The notes: generated from the letters alone by a model not told the origin. 64,000 nucleotides of DNA from Streptomyces humidus (GCF_014649655.1 NZ_BMTL01000008.1:235884-299883), one strand, 5' to 3'; shown: positions 7,926-18,605, counted from the stretch's first letter. A program made the numbers and translations.

Positions 7926-8510
7926 CTACTTGCTGACGGCGAAACGCATCAGGGCGTGTTCGTCGCCCTGCTTGATCTTGCCCGTGACGTTGATCACCTC
8001 GAGTTTCCAACCGCCTCCGACCCGGACGGCCTTGGCCACGGCGCAGCCGTTGTCCTGGGTCAGCAGGCTCGGCCAGATGTCGGCGACCTGCTGGGAGTTG
8101 CCCCCGGTCGCGTCGTAGACCTTGAAGCTGATGTTGCGCGCCTTCTGGAAGGAGCTGCCCTTCTTGAACGCGGCGGCGACGAACACGATCGACGTGATGT
8201 TGGGCGGTATCCGCGCGAACTCGACGGTCAGCGTCTCGTCGTCCCCGTCGCCGTGGCCGGTCTGGTTGTCGCCGCTGTGCACGAGCGAGCCGTTGCCCAT
8301 CGGGTCGAGCGAGTCGAGTCCCGCGAGGCGCACCGGGTCGCCGCCCTGCATGGCGACGGCGATCAGGTCGAGGTCGGTGCCGGACTTGCGGCGCAGCTTG
8401 CCCAGCACCCCTCCGCTGCTGCCGGCGGTGGGATCCCAGGAGACCCCGAGGGACAGGCGGGTCACTCCGTCGAGGTCGGCCGGGCCGTCTTCCTTGGTGA
8501 GGGTGATCAT
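7926..8510 (-). CDS. TerD family protein
   Basis: 194 aa. Family features are VTRLSLGVSWDPTA at the N-terminus, the calcium-binding LDLIAVAMQ and DSLDPMGNGSLVHSGDNQTG, and DETLTVEFARIPPNI. TerD proteins are cytosolic calcium-binding members of the tellurite/chemical-stress Ter system, but streptomycetes carry many solitary copies implicated in development and stress rather than tellurite resistance. ATG at 8510 has AAAGGATGAG upstream. Lies 7 bases after the acyltransferase stop, so it could be read with it. Confidence 0.88.
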   Translation of the reverse strand: MITLTKEDGPADLDGVTRLSLGVSWDPTAGSSGGVLGKLRRKSGTDLDLIAVAMQGGDPVRLAGLDSLDPMGNGSLVHSGDNQTGHGDGDDETLTVEFARIPPNITSIVFVAAAFKKGSSFQKARNISFKVYDATGGNSQQVADIWPSLLTQDNGCAVAKAVRVGGGWKLEVINVTGKIKQGDEHALMRFAVSK

Positions 8511-8517
8511 GTGTGGC

Positions 8518-9417
8518 TCATCCTTTGGCGTGAAGGTCTGACAACACGCAGAGTGTGTCTGACGCCTTCGCGGTTCCCACGCCACCCCCCGGGACCGGGA
8601 CCAGGACCGGGACCGCGTCGGGCGGGCGCGTCCTCGGCGGAGCGCCCAGGACGCGGGTGCCGGCGGCCGCGGCCAGGGTCTTGCGGTCGGGGTGGCTGCC
8701 GGGCTCGAGTACGGGCAGCACCTGGACCTCGGCCACCAGGTCCCGCGCGCACACCACCCGCCACACCGAGGCGAGCAGCGAGTCGTCTCCGACGAACGCG
8801 GGCGCGGTGCTGGCCGCTCCCCCGCGCTCCCGGTAGCCGATGCGCACGGGCTGTACCGGCGCACCCGCGTCCAGCGCCGCCTGGAACACCGCCCGCCGGA
8901 AGTGCCCCTGGGCGCGGCCGCACCAGGTGCTGCCCTCCGGGAAGACCGCGACCGCCCGCCCGGCACGCAGGGCGTCGGCGATCCGGGCGACCGTGGCGGG
9001 CAGGGCGCGCAGCCGGTCACGGTCGATGAACAGGACCCCGCGCGCGGCGAGCGCGCCCGCCACCGGCCAGCGCCGTATCTCGGCCTTGGCGAGCATCCGG
9101 GCAGGCCGGACGCCCGCCAGCAGCGGGATGTCCAGCCAGGAGATGTGGTTCGCGACCAGGAGCAGCCCGGTGGCGGTGGGCGCGGTCGCGCCGGTCACCC
9201 GGAGCCGGACCCCCGCCGCCCGCACGACGGCCCGGCTCCACCAGCGCACCGTGCGGGCCGGGATCAGTCCGCCTAGCGGCGACAGCGCGACCCCGGCGAG
9301 CACCAGCACGGCCACCTCGGTGAGCCGCAGCACGGCCCGGGGCAGCCTCACCAGGGACGCCGTGGCCCGCACGCACCCCCGGGGCGTGCAGGGGGCGCTG
9401 GGCAGCCAGACGCTCAT
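8518..9417 (-). CDS. 1-acyl-glycerol-3-phosphate / lyso-ornithine-lipid acyltransferase
   Basis: 299 aa PlsC-type membrane acyltransferase. An N-terminal hydrophobic segment (AVLVLAGVALSPLGGLIPA) is followed by the catalytic NHISWLD (H-x4-D) near residue 100, and FPEGSTW, the glycerol-phosphate/acceptor binding motif III. Its ATG overlaps the stop of the OlsB-like gene (TGATG on the minus strand), so the pair is coupled. OlsB makes lyso-ornithine lipid and OlsA adds the second acyl chain; the context therefore favours an OlsA role over general phosphatidate synthesis, but that is inference. Confidence 0.82.
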   Translation of the reverse strand: MSVWLPSAPCTPRGCVRATASLVRLPRAVLRLTEVAVLVLAGVALSPLGGLIPARTVRWWSRAVVRAAGVRLRVTGATAPTATGLLLVANHISWLDIPLLAGVRPARMLAKAEIRRWPVAGALAARGVLFIDRDRLRALPATVARIADALRAGRAVAVFPEGSTWCGRAQGHFRRAVFQAALDAGAPVQPVRIGYRERGGAASTAPAFVGDDSLLASVWRVVCARDLVAEVQVLPVLEPGSHPDRKTLAAAAGTRVLGAPPRTRPPDAVPVLVPVPGGGVGTAKASDTLCVLSDLHAKG

Positions 9418-10193
9418 CAGGCCGGGACGAGGGAGAGGAAGTGCCGCAGGTAGCGCGGGTCGACCCGGCGCATCGACAGCAGCACGTACAGGTCGGCGAC
9501 GCCGAAGTCGGGGTCGTGGGCGGGTGGCCCGCACACCCAGGCGCCGAGGCGGAGGTAGCCGCGCAACAGCGCGGGGAGCCCGGCGAGGGCGACCGGGCCG
9601 GCCCCGTCGCCGTCCGGGGTCCAGGGCCGCAGCGGCCGTACCCGGAACTCCTGCGGCGCCTGGTGACGGTCGCGCACCCGGTCCCAGGTCGCCGCCGCCA
9701 GCACACCGCCGTCGGCGAGCGGGACGGAGCAGCAGCCGGCCAGCCACTCGTGGCCGCGGTCCACCATGTAGCGGGCGATGCCGGCCCAGATGAGGCCGAT
9801 GACGGCGCCGTCGCGGTGCGCGGGGTGCACGCAGGAGCGGCCGACCTCGACCAGGCCGGGCCGGATCGGGTCGAGTGCGCCGAGGTCGAACTCGCCCTCG
9901 GAGTAGAGCCGTCCGGCGAGAGCCGCACGCTCCGGGGGCAGCAGCCGGTAGGTGCCGACGACCTGCCCCGTGGACTCCTCGCGTACCAGCAGGTGGTCGC
10001 AGTGGGCGTCGAAGGCGTCGACGTCGTGGCCCGGCTGCGAGGTGTCCAGCAGGGCGCCCATCTCTCCGGCGAAGACGTCGTGCCGCAGGCGCTGCGCGGC
10101 GCGCACGTCGGCCTCGTCGCGGGCCAGGGAGACCGTGTAACGGGTGGGCGCCGTGGAATGCGGCGGACGGTCGAGCGTGGATATGCCGGTCAT
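9417..10193 (-). CDS. olsB: Ornithine N-acyltransferase-like (OlsB) GNAT protein
   Basis: 258 aa. Shows the OlsB/hemolysin-like autoinducer-synthase fold: RYTVSLARDEADVRAAQRLR HDVF at the start, QVVGTYRLLPPERA, EFDLGALDP, VEVGRSCVHPAHRDG and the core LIWAGIARYM. OlsB transfers a 3-hydroxyacyl group from ACP to ornithine, the first step in phosphorus-free ornithine lipids. The coupled downstream acyltransferase supports this. No convincing PHO box was found upstream. Alternative reading is a generic GNAT N-acyltransferase. Confidence 0.75.
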   Translation of the reverse strand: MTGISTLDRPPHSTAPTRYTVSLARDEADVRAAQRLRHDVFAGEMGALLDTSQPGHDVDAFDAHCDHLLVREESTGQVVGTYRLLPPERAALAGRLYSEGEFDLGALDPIRPGLVEVGRSCVHPAHRDGAVIGLIWAGIARYMVDRGHEWLAGCCSVPLADGGVLAAATWDRVRDRHQAPQEFRVRPLRPWTPDGDGAGPVALAGLPALLRGYLRLGAWVCGPPAHDPDFGVADLYVLLSMRRVDPRYLRHFLSLVPA

Positions 10194-10523
10194 GGCTCTC
10201 TCCAGTCAGGGGCCGGGTCGGCGAGGCGGCGGCTGAGCGGTGCCGTGCGGTCCGCCACCCCTGTTCTTCCGATGCCGGCTGACCTTCGTGTGTCCAACGC
10301 CAAGAGAGCGGGTGTGAGGTTGCTGAACGCCTCGGGCCCCGCGCTGTCGCGGGCCCTCGTCGTCCGGGCGCACGGCTGCGCGACGGCCACGGCCCGTGAC
10401 GCCGTGGGCGGGGTGGGCGCGGGCGCCCTGCCGGAGAGCCAGACGGGACCGGGGTCGAGCACCACTCCCGGTCCCGCCCGTCCGCACTGTTCGGCGGACG
10501 CTCTTCTCGACTGCCCGGCGGCC
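10194..10523. other. Intergenic region between olsB and sdhB
   Basis: 330 bases, both neighbours leftward. Contains a perfect hairpin just after sdhB (listed) and a second imperfect one at 10334-10356 (GGGCCC arms). The rest should hold the olsB promoter; no clear boxes seen. Confidence 0.6.
10444..10476 (-). terminator. Terminator of the sdhCAB operon
   Basis: CGGGACCGGG (10444-10453) and CCCGGTCCCG (10467-10476) make a perfect 10-bp stem with a 13-base loop, about 50 bases downstream of the sdhB stop. Confidence 0.55.
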
Positions 10524-11269
10524 CTACCGCCCGGCCGCCTTGCGGGTGGCGCGCAGCCACTCCCGGTTCATGCCGGTGATGGACACCAGCGGGATGCCCT
10601 TGGGGCAGGCCGTCGCGCACTCCCCCGCGAGGGTGCAGCCGCCGAAGCCCTCCTCGTCCATCTGCGCGACCATCTCCAGGACCCGCGTCTCGCGCTCGGG
10701 CGCGCCCTGCGGCAGCACGTTGAGGTGGTTGATCTTGGCGGAGGTGAAGAGCATCGCCGCGCCGTTGGGGCAGGCCGCCACGCACGCGCCGCAGCCGATG
10801 CACTCCGCGTGTTCGAAGGCGAAGTCGGCGTCCGGTTTGGGTACGGGGGTGGCGTGCGCCTCGGGGGCGGCGCCGGTGGGGGCGGTGATGTACCCGCCGG
10901 CCTGGATGATGCGGTCGAAGGCCGAGCGGTCGACGACGAGGTCCTTGATCACCGGGAAGGCGGCGGCCCGCCACGGCTCGACGTCGATGGTGTCGCCGTC
11001 CTGGAAGGACCGCATGTGCAGCTGGCAGGTGGTGGTGCGTTCGGGGCCGTGCGCGTCGCCGTTGACGACGAGCGAGCAGGCGCCGCAGATGCCCTCGCGG
11101 CAGTCGTGGTCGAAGGCGACCGGGTCCTCGCCCCGCAGGATGAGGTCCTCGTTGAGGGTGTCGAGCATCTCCAGGAAGGACATGTCCGGCGAGATGCCGT
11201 CCACCTCGTAGGTGGACATGGCACCGTCGGCGTCGGCGGCGCGCTGCCGCCACACGCGCAGGGTGAGCT

Positions 11270-11273
<4 letters not shown>
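10524..11273 (-). CDS. sdhB: Succinate dehydrogenase/fumarate reductase iron-sulfur subunit
   Basis: 249 aa. Carries electrons from FAD in SdhA to quinone at the membrane. The 2Fe-2S ligands are in [13 protein letters not shown] plus the later TTTCQLHM; the 4Fe-4S site is [14 protein letters not shown] and the 3Fe-4S site is [15 protein letters not shown] 4-bp overlap (ATGA) couples it to sdhA. Composition sdhCAB with one cytochrome subunit matches the Bacillus/Wolinella-type complex, so this is likely a second SQR/QFR rather than the main sdhCDAB of the TCA cycle. Confidence 0.95.
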
Positions 11274-13219
<1,946 letters not shown>

Positions 13220-13927
13220 TCAGCTCACCACTTTGGTCATGACGCCCACGGGAACGGCGATGAAGCCGGCCGTGAGCAGGAGGGCGAGGACGTCGGCGGT
13301 GGCCCTGAGGGCGCGGTCGCGGGTGCGGCTGCCGGCGCCGAGGGTCTGGGCGGCGCTCCAGAAGCCGTGCCGCACGTGCAGGCCGAGCGCGAGCATGGCC
13401 ACGATGTACACGACGTCGCCGTACCAGGTGGAGAAGGTGTCCACGACGTTCTGGTAGGGGTGGCCCTCCTGGAAGCCGCCGCTGTGCACGGTGCCGGTCG
13501 TCAGATCGAGGACGTGCCAGACGATGAACAGGCCGAGGATGACACCGCCCCAGCGCATGGTGCGCGTGGCATAGCTCGCCCGGGGCCTGCGGTGGACGTA
13601 CTTGGCGGGGCGCGCGCGGATGTCGCGGCGGCTGAGCTGGTACGCGGAGACGGCGTGTGCGACGACCGCGGCGACCAGCACGACCCGGATCAGCCAGAGC
13701 GTCCACTCCTCGTGCATGAACGGCGCGCCCACCGTGCGCAGCCAGTGCGCGTAGTGGTTGAACTCGTCCGGCCCGAAGAAGATCTTCAGGTTGCCGATCA
13801 TGTGGACGACCAGGTACAGCAGCATGATCAGACCGCTGACGGCCATCACCGTCTTCTTGCCGACGGAGGAGTCCCACACGGTGCGCGCGATGGACGACCG
13901 TCGGTCGGTCCGCGTTGCCAGAGCCAT
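13220..13927 (-). CDS. sdhC: Succinate dehydrogenase cytochrome b subunit (single-subunit type)
   Basis: 235 aa with about five membrane helices, e.g. TVMAVSGLIMLLYLVVHMIG, VLVAAVVAHAVSAYQL, GGVILGLFIVWHVLDLTTG, VVYIVAMLALGLHVRHG and the C-terminal VLALLLTAGFIAVPVGV. Histidines in VVHMIGN, WHVLD, AHAV and LHVRHG are candidate ligands for the two haems of B-type succinate:quinone reductases. Start is the ATG at 13927. First gene of the operon; its upstream region is shared with the divergent LysR gene and contains the LysR operator. Confidence 0.92.
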   Translation of the reverse strand: MALATRTDRRSSIARTVWDSSVGKKTVMAVSGLIMLLYLVVHMIGNLKIFFGPDEFNHYAHWLRTVGAPFMHEEWTLWLIRVVLVAAVVAHAVSAYQLSRRDIRARPAKYVHRRPRASYATRTMRWGGVILGLFIVWHVLDLTTGTVHSGGFQEGHPYQNVVDTFSTWYGDVVYIVAMLALGLHVRHGFWSAAQTLGAGSRTRDRALRATADVLALLLTAGFIAVPVGVMTKVVS

Positions 13928-13987
13928 GGGTCAAGACGCTAGGTCGGGCACCCCGCATCGGTCCAAGACATGGTGCGGCTCGTTTCC

Positions 13988-14007
13988 ATAGCGTGCGCCT
14001 ATCATAG
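13988..14007 (+). promoter_or_regulatory. LysR-type operator between sdhC and the LysR gene
   Basis: ATAG-N7-CTAT (13988-14002) is the classic T-N11-A palindrome bound by LysR-type regulators, and an extra inverted half-site ATAG follows after one base (14004-14007), giving ATAG-N7-CTAT-N1-ATAG. It ends five bases before the LysR ATG and lies about 60 bases upstream of sdhC, ideal for autoregulation plus control of the sdh operon. Confidence 0.72.
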
Positions 14008-14011
14008 CGGT

Positions 14012-14896
14012 ATGCAGTTCCAGCAGCTCCAGTACTTCGTGGCGGTGGCCGAGACCCGGCACTTCACCCGGGCCGCCGAGCTCGTGCACGTCGCGCAGCC
14101 GTCGCTGTCGCAGCAGATCAAGGCGCTGGAGCGGGAGTTGGGCGCGGACCTGTTCCAGCGAGCGCGGGGCAACATCACGCTCACCGACGCGGGCGAGGCG
14201 CTGCTGCCGCTGGCCCGCCGGATCCTGGCCGACACCGAGACCGCCCGGTACGAGGTGCAGGAACTGGTGCAGCTGCGCGGCGGCCGGGTGCGGCTGGGGG
14301 CCACGCCGAGCCTGTGCACGGGTCTGCTGCCGGACGTGCTGCGCGCCTTCCACGACCGCTACCCGGGCATCCGGCTGCTGATCGAGGAGGGCGGCTCGCA
14401 CGACCTCGTCCGGGAGCTGGCCCGCGGCGTCCTCGACCTCGCCCTGGTCGTCCTGCCCCTGCCGACGCCGTCCCCGGCGCTGACGACGGTGGAGCTGCTG
14501 CGCGAGGACCTGGTCGTGGTGTCCTCGCCGGAGGCCTCCCAGCCGGGCGACGGACGGCGGACCGTGCGGATCGCCGACCTGGAGCAAGAGCGTCTGGTGA
14601 TGTTCCGGCACGGCTACGACCTGCGGGAACTCACCGTGGCCGCCTGCCGGGCCGAGGGCTTCGAGCCCGACTTCGCGGTCGAGGGCGGGGAGATGGACGC
14701 GGTGCTCGGGTTCGTGCGGGCCGGCCTCGGGGTGGCCGTCGTCCCCCGCATGGTGGCCGCCCGCTCGGGCCGGGGACTGCGGGTCACCCCGCTCGCCCGG
14801 CCCGGCCTGCACCGCACGATCGCCCTCGCCCACCGCAGCGACGTGGCCCCGCCCCGTGCGGCCAGGGAGCTCCAGCGGATGCTGCTGGAGCGCTGA
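14012..14896 (+). CDS. LysR-family transcriptional regulator divergent from sdhCAB
   Basis: 294 aa. The start at ATG 14012 (MQFQQLQYFVAVAETRHFTR) puts the winged helix-turn-helix at the usual place: AAELVHVAQPSLSQQIKALE is the recognition region. The remainder is the periplasmic-binding-like effector domain (RVRLGATPSLCTGLLPDVL, DLALVVLPLP, LGVAVVPRM). A longer frame from 13970 is rejected because it would cross the operator. The effector is unknown; a dicarboxylate would fit its sdh neighbour but that is inference. Confidence 0.88.
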   Translation: MQFQQLQYFVAVAETRHFTRAAELVHVAQPSLSQQIKALERELGADLFQRARGNITLTDAGEALLPLARRILADTETARYEVQELVQLRGGRVRLGATPSLCTGLLPDVLRAFHDRYPGIRLLIEEGGSHDLVRELARGVLDLALVVLPLPTPSPALTTVELLREDLVVVSSPEASQPGDGRRTVRIADLEQERLVMFRHGYDLRELTVAACRAEGFEPDFAVEGGEMDAVLGFVRAGLGVAVVPRMVAARSGRGLRVTPLARPGLHRTIALAHRSDVAPPRAARELQRMLLER

Positions 14897-14940
14897 AGGC
14901 CGCCCGGCGGCGTCAGCCCCGCAGGAGGGCGGGCCCGAGC

Positions 14941-15207
14941 ACCTTCATTGAGGAGGTACGCGGCCGGGGCCAGGACCTCGCCCGGCTCCTCACGCTCGTC
15001 GGCCCGGGCGAGCTGGTCGCCCTGCTGCCCGCCTCCGTAGCCGAGCGCTGCCCCCGGCCCGGGGTCGTCCACCGGCCCGTCCTGGACGCACCCGCCGCCG
15101 TCATGGCCGTCGCCCGGCCCCAGCGGTCCCGCTCCACGGCCACGGCCGCGCTCGTGCGGGCCGCCGTGGCGGTGGCCGACGACGTCCGCGCGCGGGAGGC
15201 GGGCTGA
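14941..15207 (+). pseudogene. LysR-family regulator remnant (C-terminal fragment)
   Basis: About 88 codons open to TGA at 15205-15207 read FIEEVRGRGQDLARLLTLVG, GELVALLPASVAERCPRPGV and VVHRPVLDAPAAVMAVARP, which matches the last third of a LysR effector domain (the 'VALLPASV' loop and following strand). No start codon, HTH or first half is present between the intact LysR gene and here. It is not a continuation of the upstream LysR, whose own C-terminus is complete. Most likely a decayed second regulator. Confidence 0.6.
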
Positions 15208-15208
15208 C

Positions 15209-15610
15209 CTACTCCGCCCCGGACGGCACGGGTGTCCCCTGGTGGTAGTACATCCGCCAGCCCGTCTCCTCGCTCCGCCTGCGCCAGAGCGAGCTGCGGC
15301 GGGCGCGCCGGCCGTCGAAGTCGGTCTCGTAGGTGAGGTGGACCAGACCGGGCGCCAGCACGACCCCCTCGATGGACGACGGCTCGTAGCGGGGGCCGCC
15401 GTCCGGGGAGTTGTCCGGCGAACCGCCCTCGTGGTCGGGCAGCCAGGCCACCATGTCCTCGTACGTGTAGCGGCGGCCCGAGGAGCCCACCTCCACGAAC
15501 TCGGAGTCGAGCAGTGGCTCGAAACGGGCGCGGGAGGCGCGCACGGCCGGGTCCAGCAGGGCCAGTTCGCCGGCGATCGCCTCGTTCACGTCGTCGTCTG
15601 CGTGAGTCAT
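15209..15610 (-). CDS. DUF4440 / NTF2-like fold protein
   Basis: 133 aa. The pattern INEAIAGELALLDPAVR-like helix (VNEAIAGELALLDPAVR), FEPLLDSEFVEVGSSGRRYT, LVHLTYETDF and SSLWRRRSEETGWRMYYHQG is that of DUF4440 (SnoaL/NTF2-like cone fold) proteins, small dimeric domains used as ketosteroid isomerase-like enzymes or binding scaffolds. No substrate can be assigned. Its stop sits two bases from the LysR remnant. Confidence 0.8.
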   Translation of the reverse strand: MTHADDDVNEAIAGELALLDPAVRASRARFEPLLDSEFVEVGSSGRRYTYEDMVAWLPDHEGGSPDNSPDGGPRYEPSSIEGVVLAPGLVHLTYETDFDGRRARRSSLWRRRSEETGWRMYYHQGTPVPSGAE

Positions 15611-15660
15611 CCCCCGATTTTCGCGCCCGGCCCGCGCATCCCCGCAACCGAGGTGCGCGC

Positions 15661-17796
15661 TCAGCCCGTCGCGTCCACCAGGGCCAGTTCGTGGAGCCGG
15701 TCCGGCGGACCCGGACGGGCGTAGTACCAGCCCTGGGCGGTGTCACAGCCCAGTATCCGCAGCTGCTCCGCCTGCGCGCCGGTCTCCACGCCCTCCACCG
15801 TCACCGCGAGGTCCAGACTGTGGGCGAGCGAGACGATCCCCTCGACGATCTTGAGGTCGACCGGGTCCGCGGGGAACTGCTGCATGCCCTGGGTGAAGGA
15901 GCGGTCCAGCTTGAGCACGCTCACCGGGAGCCGGCGCAGGTTGGCCAGGTTGGAGTACCCCGTCCCGAAGTCGTCCAGGGCGATGTCGACGCCCATCTCC
16001 GCGAGCCGGCGCAACGGCTTGAGCAGGTCGTCGTCGGCCCCGATCAACGCCGACTCGGTCACCTCCAGGCACAGGGCCTCCGGCCGCACGCCCGCGCGTT
16101 CGAGGATGTCGACGGTGTCCTGCACCAGACCGGGATGGGTGAGCTGGCACGGAGAGAGGTTGACGTTGACGCGCAGGGGGCCGGCGCCGCCGGCGCGCTC
16201 ACACCACTGGCCGGCCTGGCGGACGGACTGCTCCAGGACCCAGCGTCCCAACGGCACGATCAGCCCCGTGTGCTCGGCGAGCGGGATGAACCGGTCCGGG
16301 CCGAGCACTCCGTGCTGGGGATGCAGCCAGCGCACCAGGGCCTCGGCCCCGCGCACACTGCCGTCGCCCAGGTGGACCAGCGGCTGGTACTCGATGAAGA
16401 ACTCACCGCGCTCGAGGGCCGCCGGAAGCGCCGTGGTCAGGCCGTGCCGGGTGATCGCCCGGGCGTCCGCCTCGGGATCGGCGAGCTCGAAGCGGTTGCC
16501 GCCCGCCGACTTGGCCCGGTACATGGTGATGTCGGCGCTGCGCAGCACCTCGGCCGCGCTGCGCTCTCCCGCCGGGCCCTCGACGATGCCGATGCTGCCG
16601 CGCACCGTCAGCTCACGGCCGTCGATGCTCACCGGTGCGACCAGGGCGTTCATGATGCGCGCGGCGAGTTCGTCGACCTCGTGGCGGGTGTCGGGGCCGG
16701 TGGTCAGCGCGACGAACTCGTCGCCGCCGAGGCGCGCGACCATCTCGCCGGGCGCGGTCGCGCAGGACTGGAGCCGGTCGGCGACCTCGACGAGGAGCCG
16801 GTCGCCGGCCGCGTGACCCAGGCTGTCGTTGATGGTCTTGAAGCCGTCCAGGTCGAGGTAGCACAGCCCGAAGCGCTTGCCCTCGCCGGCGCCGAGCATC
16901 TTCTCCAGGCGTTCGAAGAACAGCGTGCGGTTGGGCAGGCCGGTGAGCGCGTCGTGGGTCGCCTCGTAGCGGAGCCGGAGGTTGAGCAGCCGACGCTCGG
17001 TGGTGTCCTCCATCAGGGCGAGCTGGTACTGCGGGTTGCCGTCGGCGTCCCGCAGCAGGGAGACCGTCAGATTGGTCCACAGGACCGTTCCGTCGGGCCG
17101 GCTGAACGCCTTCTCCGTGTGGTAGTGCTCGCGCTCCCCGCGGACGAGCTCGTCGTAGAGCTTCCAGGTCTGGGGCGCGTCCTCGGGGTGGGTGAGGTCC
17201 TGGACCCTACGGCCCCGCAGGGTCTGCTCGGAGCCGCCGAACATGCGCAGCAACGCCCCGTTGATCTGCAGAACGTTGCCGTCGAGGTCCGCGATGCCGA
17301 TCCCTATCGCGGCGCCCTCGAAGACCGCCCGGAAGCGCGCCTCGCTCGAGTGCAGCGCCTGCGCGACGACACCCTGGGCGCGCAACGCGGCCTGGGCGAT
17401 GGTCTCCTGTTCGGCGAGCGTGCGCTCGCGCAGGGCCCGCGCGAAGCCGGCCGCCATGGCGTGCTGGAGCCGCGAGGCGCGGTTGCGCAGGTCCTCCTGG
17501 GGGCCGTCCTCGCCGCAGTACAGCACCAGGTAGGCGTCGACGCAGTCCAGAGAGTGGCTGAGCGCGTCGGGGTCCGTGCAGTGCGTGTCGACCAGGGCGG
17601 CGCCGACGTCCTTGCCGGTCTCGGCGTCGAAGCCGCGCTCCAGCAGCGCCCCGCGCAGCCGTCGCGCCAACGGCAGCAGCCGCTCCTCCAGTTCGGGCCG
17701 GGTCAACGACGTCGAGGTCACCGGGAACACGGCCCGGCTCCAGATCGTCGCGAACCGCCGCAGTCTGTCCTCCGGCCCGTCCGGCTCCGCGGTCAC
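15661..17796 (-). CDS. rmdA: PAS-GGDEF-EAL c-di-GMP turnover protein (RmdA-like)
   Basis: 711 aa from GTG 17796. An N-terminal helical region of about 180 residues is followed by a PAS domain (FRAVFEGAAIGIGIADLDGN) with PAC motif, then GGDEF with intact RLGGDEFVAL near residue 410, then EAL with intact RGAEALVRWLHP, DDFGTGYSNL and TVEGVET. Both catalytic signatures are present, so diguanylate cyclase and phosphodiesterase activity are both possible. S. coelicolor RmdA (SCO0928, regulator of morphology) has this architecture and the neighbourhood fits. The gene starts within the stop of the methyltransferase (GTGA), so they are coupled. Confidence 0.85.
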   Translation of the reverse strand: MTAEPDGPEDRLRRFATIWSRAVFPVTSTSLTRPELEERLLPLARRLRGALLERGFDAETGKDVGAALVDTHCTDPDALSHSLDCVDAYLVLYCGEDGPQEDLRNRASRLQHAMAAGFARALRERTLAEQETIAQAALRAQGVVAQALHSSEARFRAVFEGAAIGIGIADLDGNVLQINGALLRMFGGSEQTLRGRRVQDLTHPEDAPQTWKLYDELVRGEREHYHTEKAFSRPDGTVLWTNLTVSLLRDADGNPQYQLALMEDTTERRLLNLRLRYEATHDALTGLPNRTLFFERLEKMLGAGEGKRFGLCYLDLDGFKTINDSLGHAAGDRLLVEVADRLQSCATAPGEMVARLGGDEFVALTTGPDTRHEVDELAARIMNALVAPVSIDGRELTVRGSIGIVEGPAGERSAAEVLRSADITMYRAKSAGGNRFELADPEADARAITRHGLTTALPAALERGEFFIEYQPLVHLGDGSVRGAEALVRWLHPQHGVLGPDRFIPLAEHTGLIVPLGRWVLEQSVRQAGQWCERAGGAGPLRVNVNLSPCQLTHPGLVQDTVDILERAGVRPEALCLEVTESALIGADDDLLKPLRRLAEMGVDIALDDFGTGYSNLANLRRLPVSVLKLDRSFTQGMQQFPADPVDLKIVEGIVSLAHSLDLAVTVEGVETGAQAEQLRILGCDTAQGWYYARPGPPDRLHELALVDATG

Positions 17797-18605
17797 GCCG
17801 TACGCCCCACGCCGGCGAAACCCGAGAGGGCCCAGGGATCCTCGTCCTCCGGCGCCGTGTCCGGCCGCCAGCGCGGCATGGGCACCAGTCCCGGTTCCAC
17901 CATGTCGTACCCCTCGAAGAACCGCCCGATCTCGTCCCGAGAGCGCATGATCAGCGGATTGCGGATTTCCTTGTACACGTCGACCGCGCCTTCGGCCCGC
18001 TCCGTCGGCATCGGGATTCCCTCGTACGAGGCGTGCGTGAGCACGAGAAGACTGCCGGGCGCGAGCGCCGCGCCCAGCTCGGCCACCGCCGCGTACGGGT
18101 CGTCCGCGTCCTCCACGAAATGCAGGACGGCGACCAGCAGCAGCGCCACCGGCCGGTCCAGGTCGATGAGCCGCGCGACCTGGGGGCTGTGCAGGATCTC
18201 CCGCGGCTTGCGCAGGTCGGCGGCCACGACGTCGGCGTGGGCGTTGTCCGCCAGCACCGCCTCGCTGTGCGCCACGGCCACCGGGTCGTGGTCGACGTAG
18301 ACCACGCGCGACCCGGGGCTCGCCGCCTGGGCGACCTCGTGCACGCTGCCGAAGGCGGGAATGCCGGAGCCGATGTCGAGGAACTGGGTGACGCCCTCGG
18401 CGAGCGCGTAGCGCACGGCACGGCGCATGAACGCCCGGTTCGCCTGGCTGATCTTCGGCAGTCCCGGCAGGAACTCCATCGCCCTGCGGGCCGCTTCCCG
18501 GTCCACCTCGAAGTTGTGCGAACCGCCCAGGTAGTAGTCGTAGATCCGCGAGACGCTCGGCACCGAGATGTCGATGCTCCGAGGGGCCCAGGCGGGACGC
18601 TCCAT
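17793..18605 (-). CDS. SAM-dependent methyltransferase, PF04672 (DUF574) family
   Basis: 270 aa. Family-defining N-terminus SVSRIYDYYLGGSHNFEVDR and QANRAFMRRAVRYALAEGV, SAM-binding FLDIGSGIPAFGSVHEVAQ and acidic VVYVDHDPVAVAHS, then ALLLVAVLHFVEDADDPY. These streptomycete proteins have the class I methyltransferase fold but no known substrate. It is translated upstream of and overlaps rmdA by four bases, suggesting functional linkage with c-di-GMP control. Confidence 0.85.
   Translation of the reverse strand: MERPAWAPRSIDISVPSVSRIYDYYLGGSHNFEVDREAARRAMEFLPGLPKISQANRAFMRRAVRYALAEGVTQFLDIGSGIPAFGSVHEVAQAASPGSRVVYVDHDPVAVAHSEAVLADNAHADVVAADLRKPREILHSPQVARLIDLDRPVALLLVAVLHFVEDADDPYAAVAELGAALAPGSLLVLTHASYEGIPMPTERAEGAVDVYKEIRNPLIMRSRDEIGRFFEGYDMVEPGLVPMPRWRPDTAPEDEDPWALSGFAGVGRTA

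Noticed and set aside
10194..10340. PHO-box-like TCA motifs upstream of olsB
   Set aside because: On the minus strand GTTCAGCAACC is followed by CCTCACACC, but the repeat spacing is 9, not the 11 of a PhoP box.
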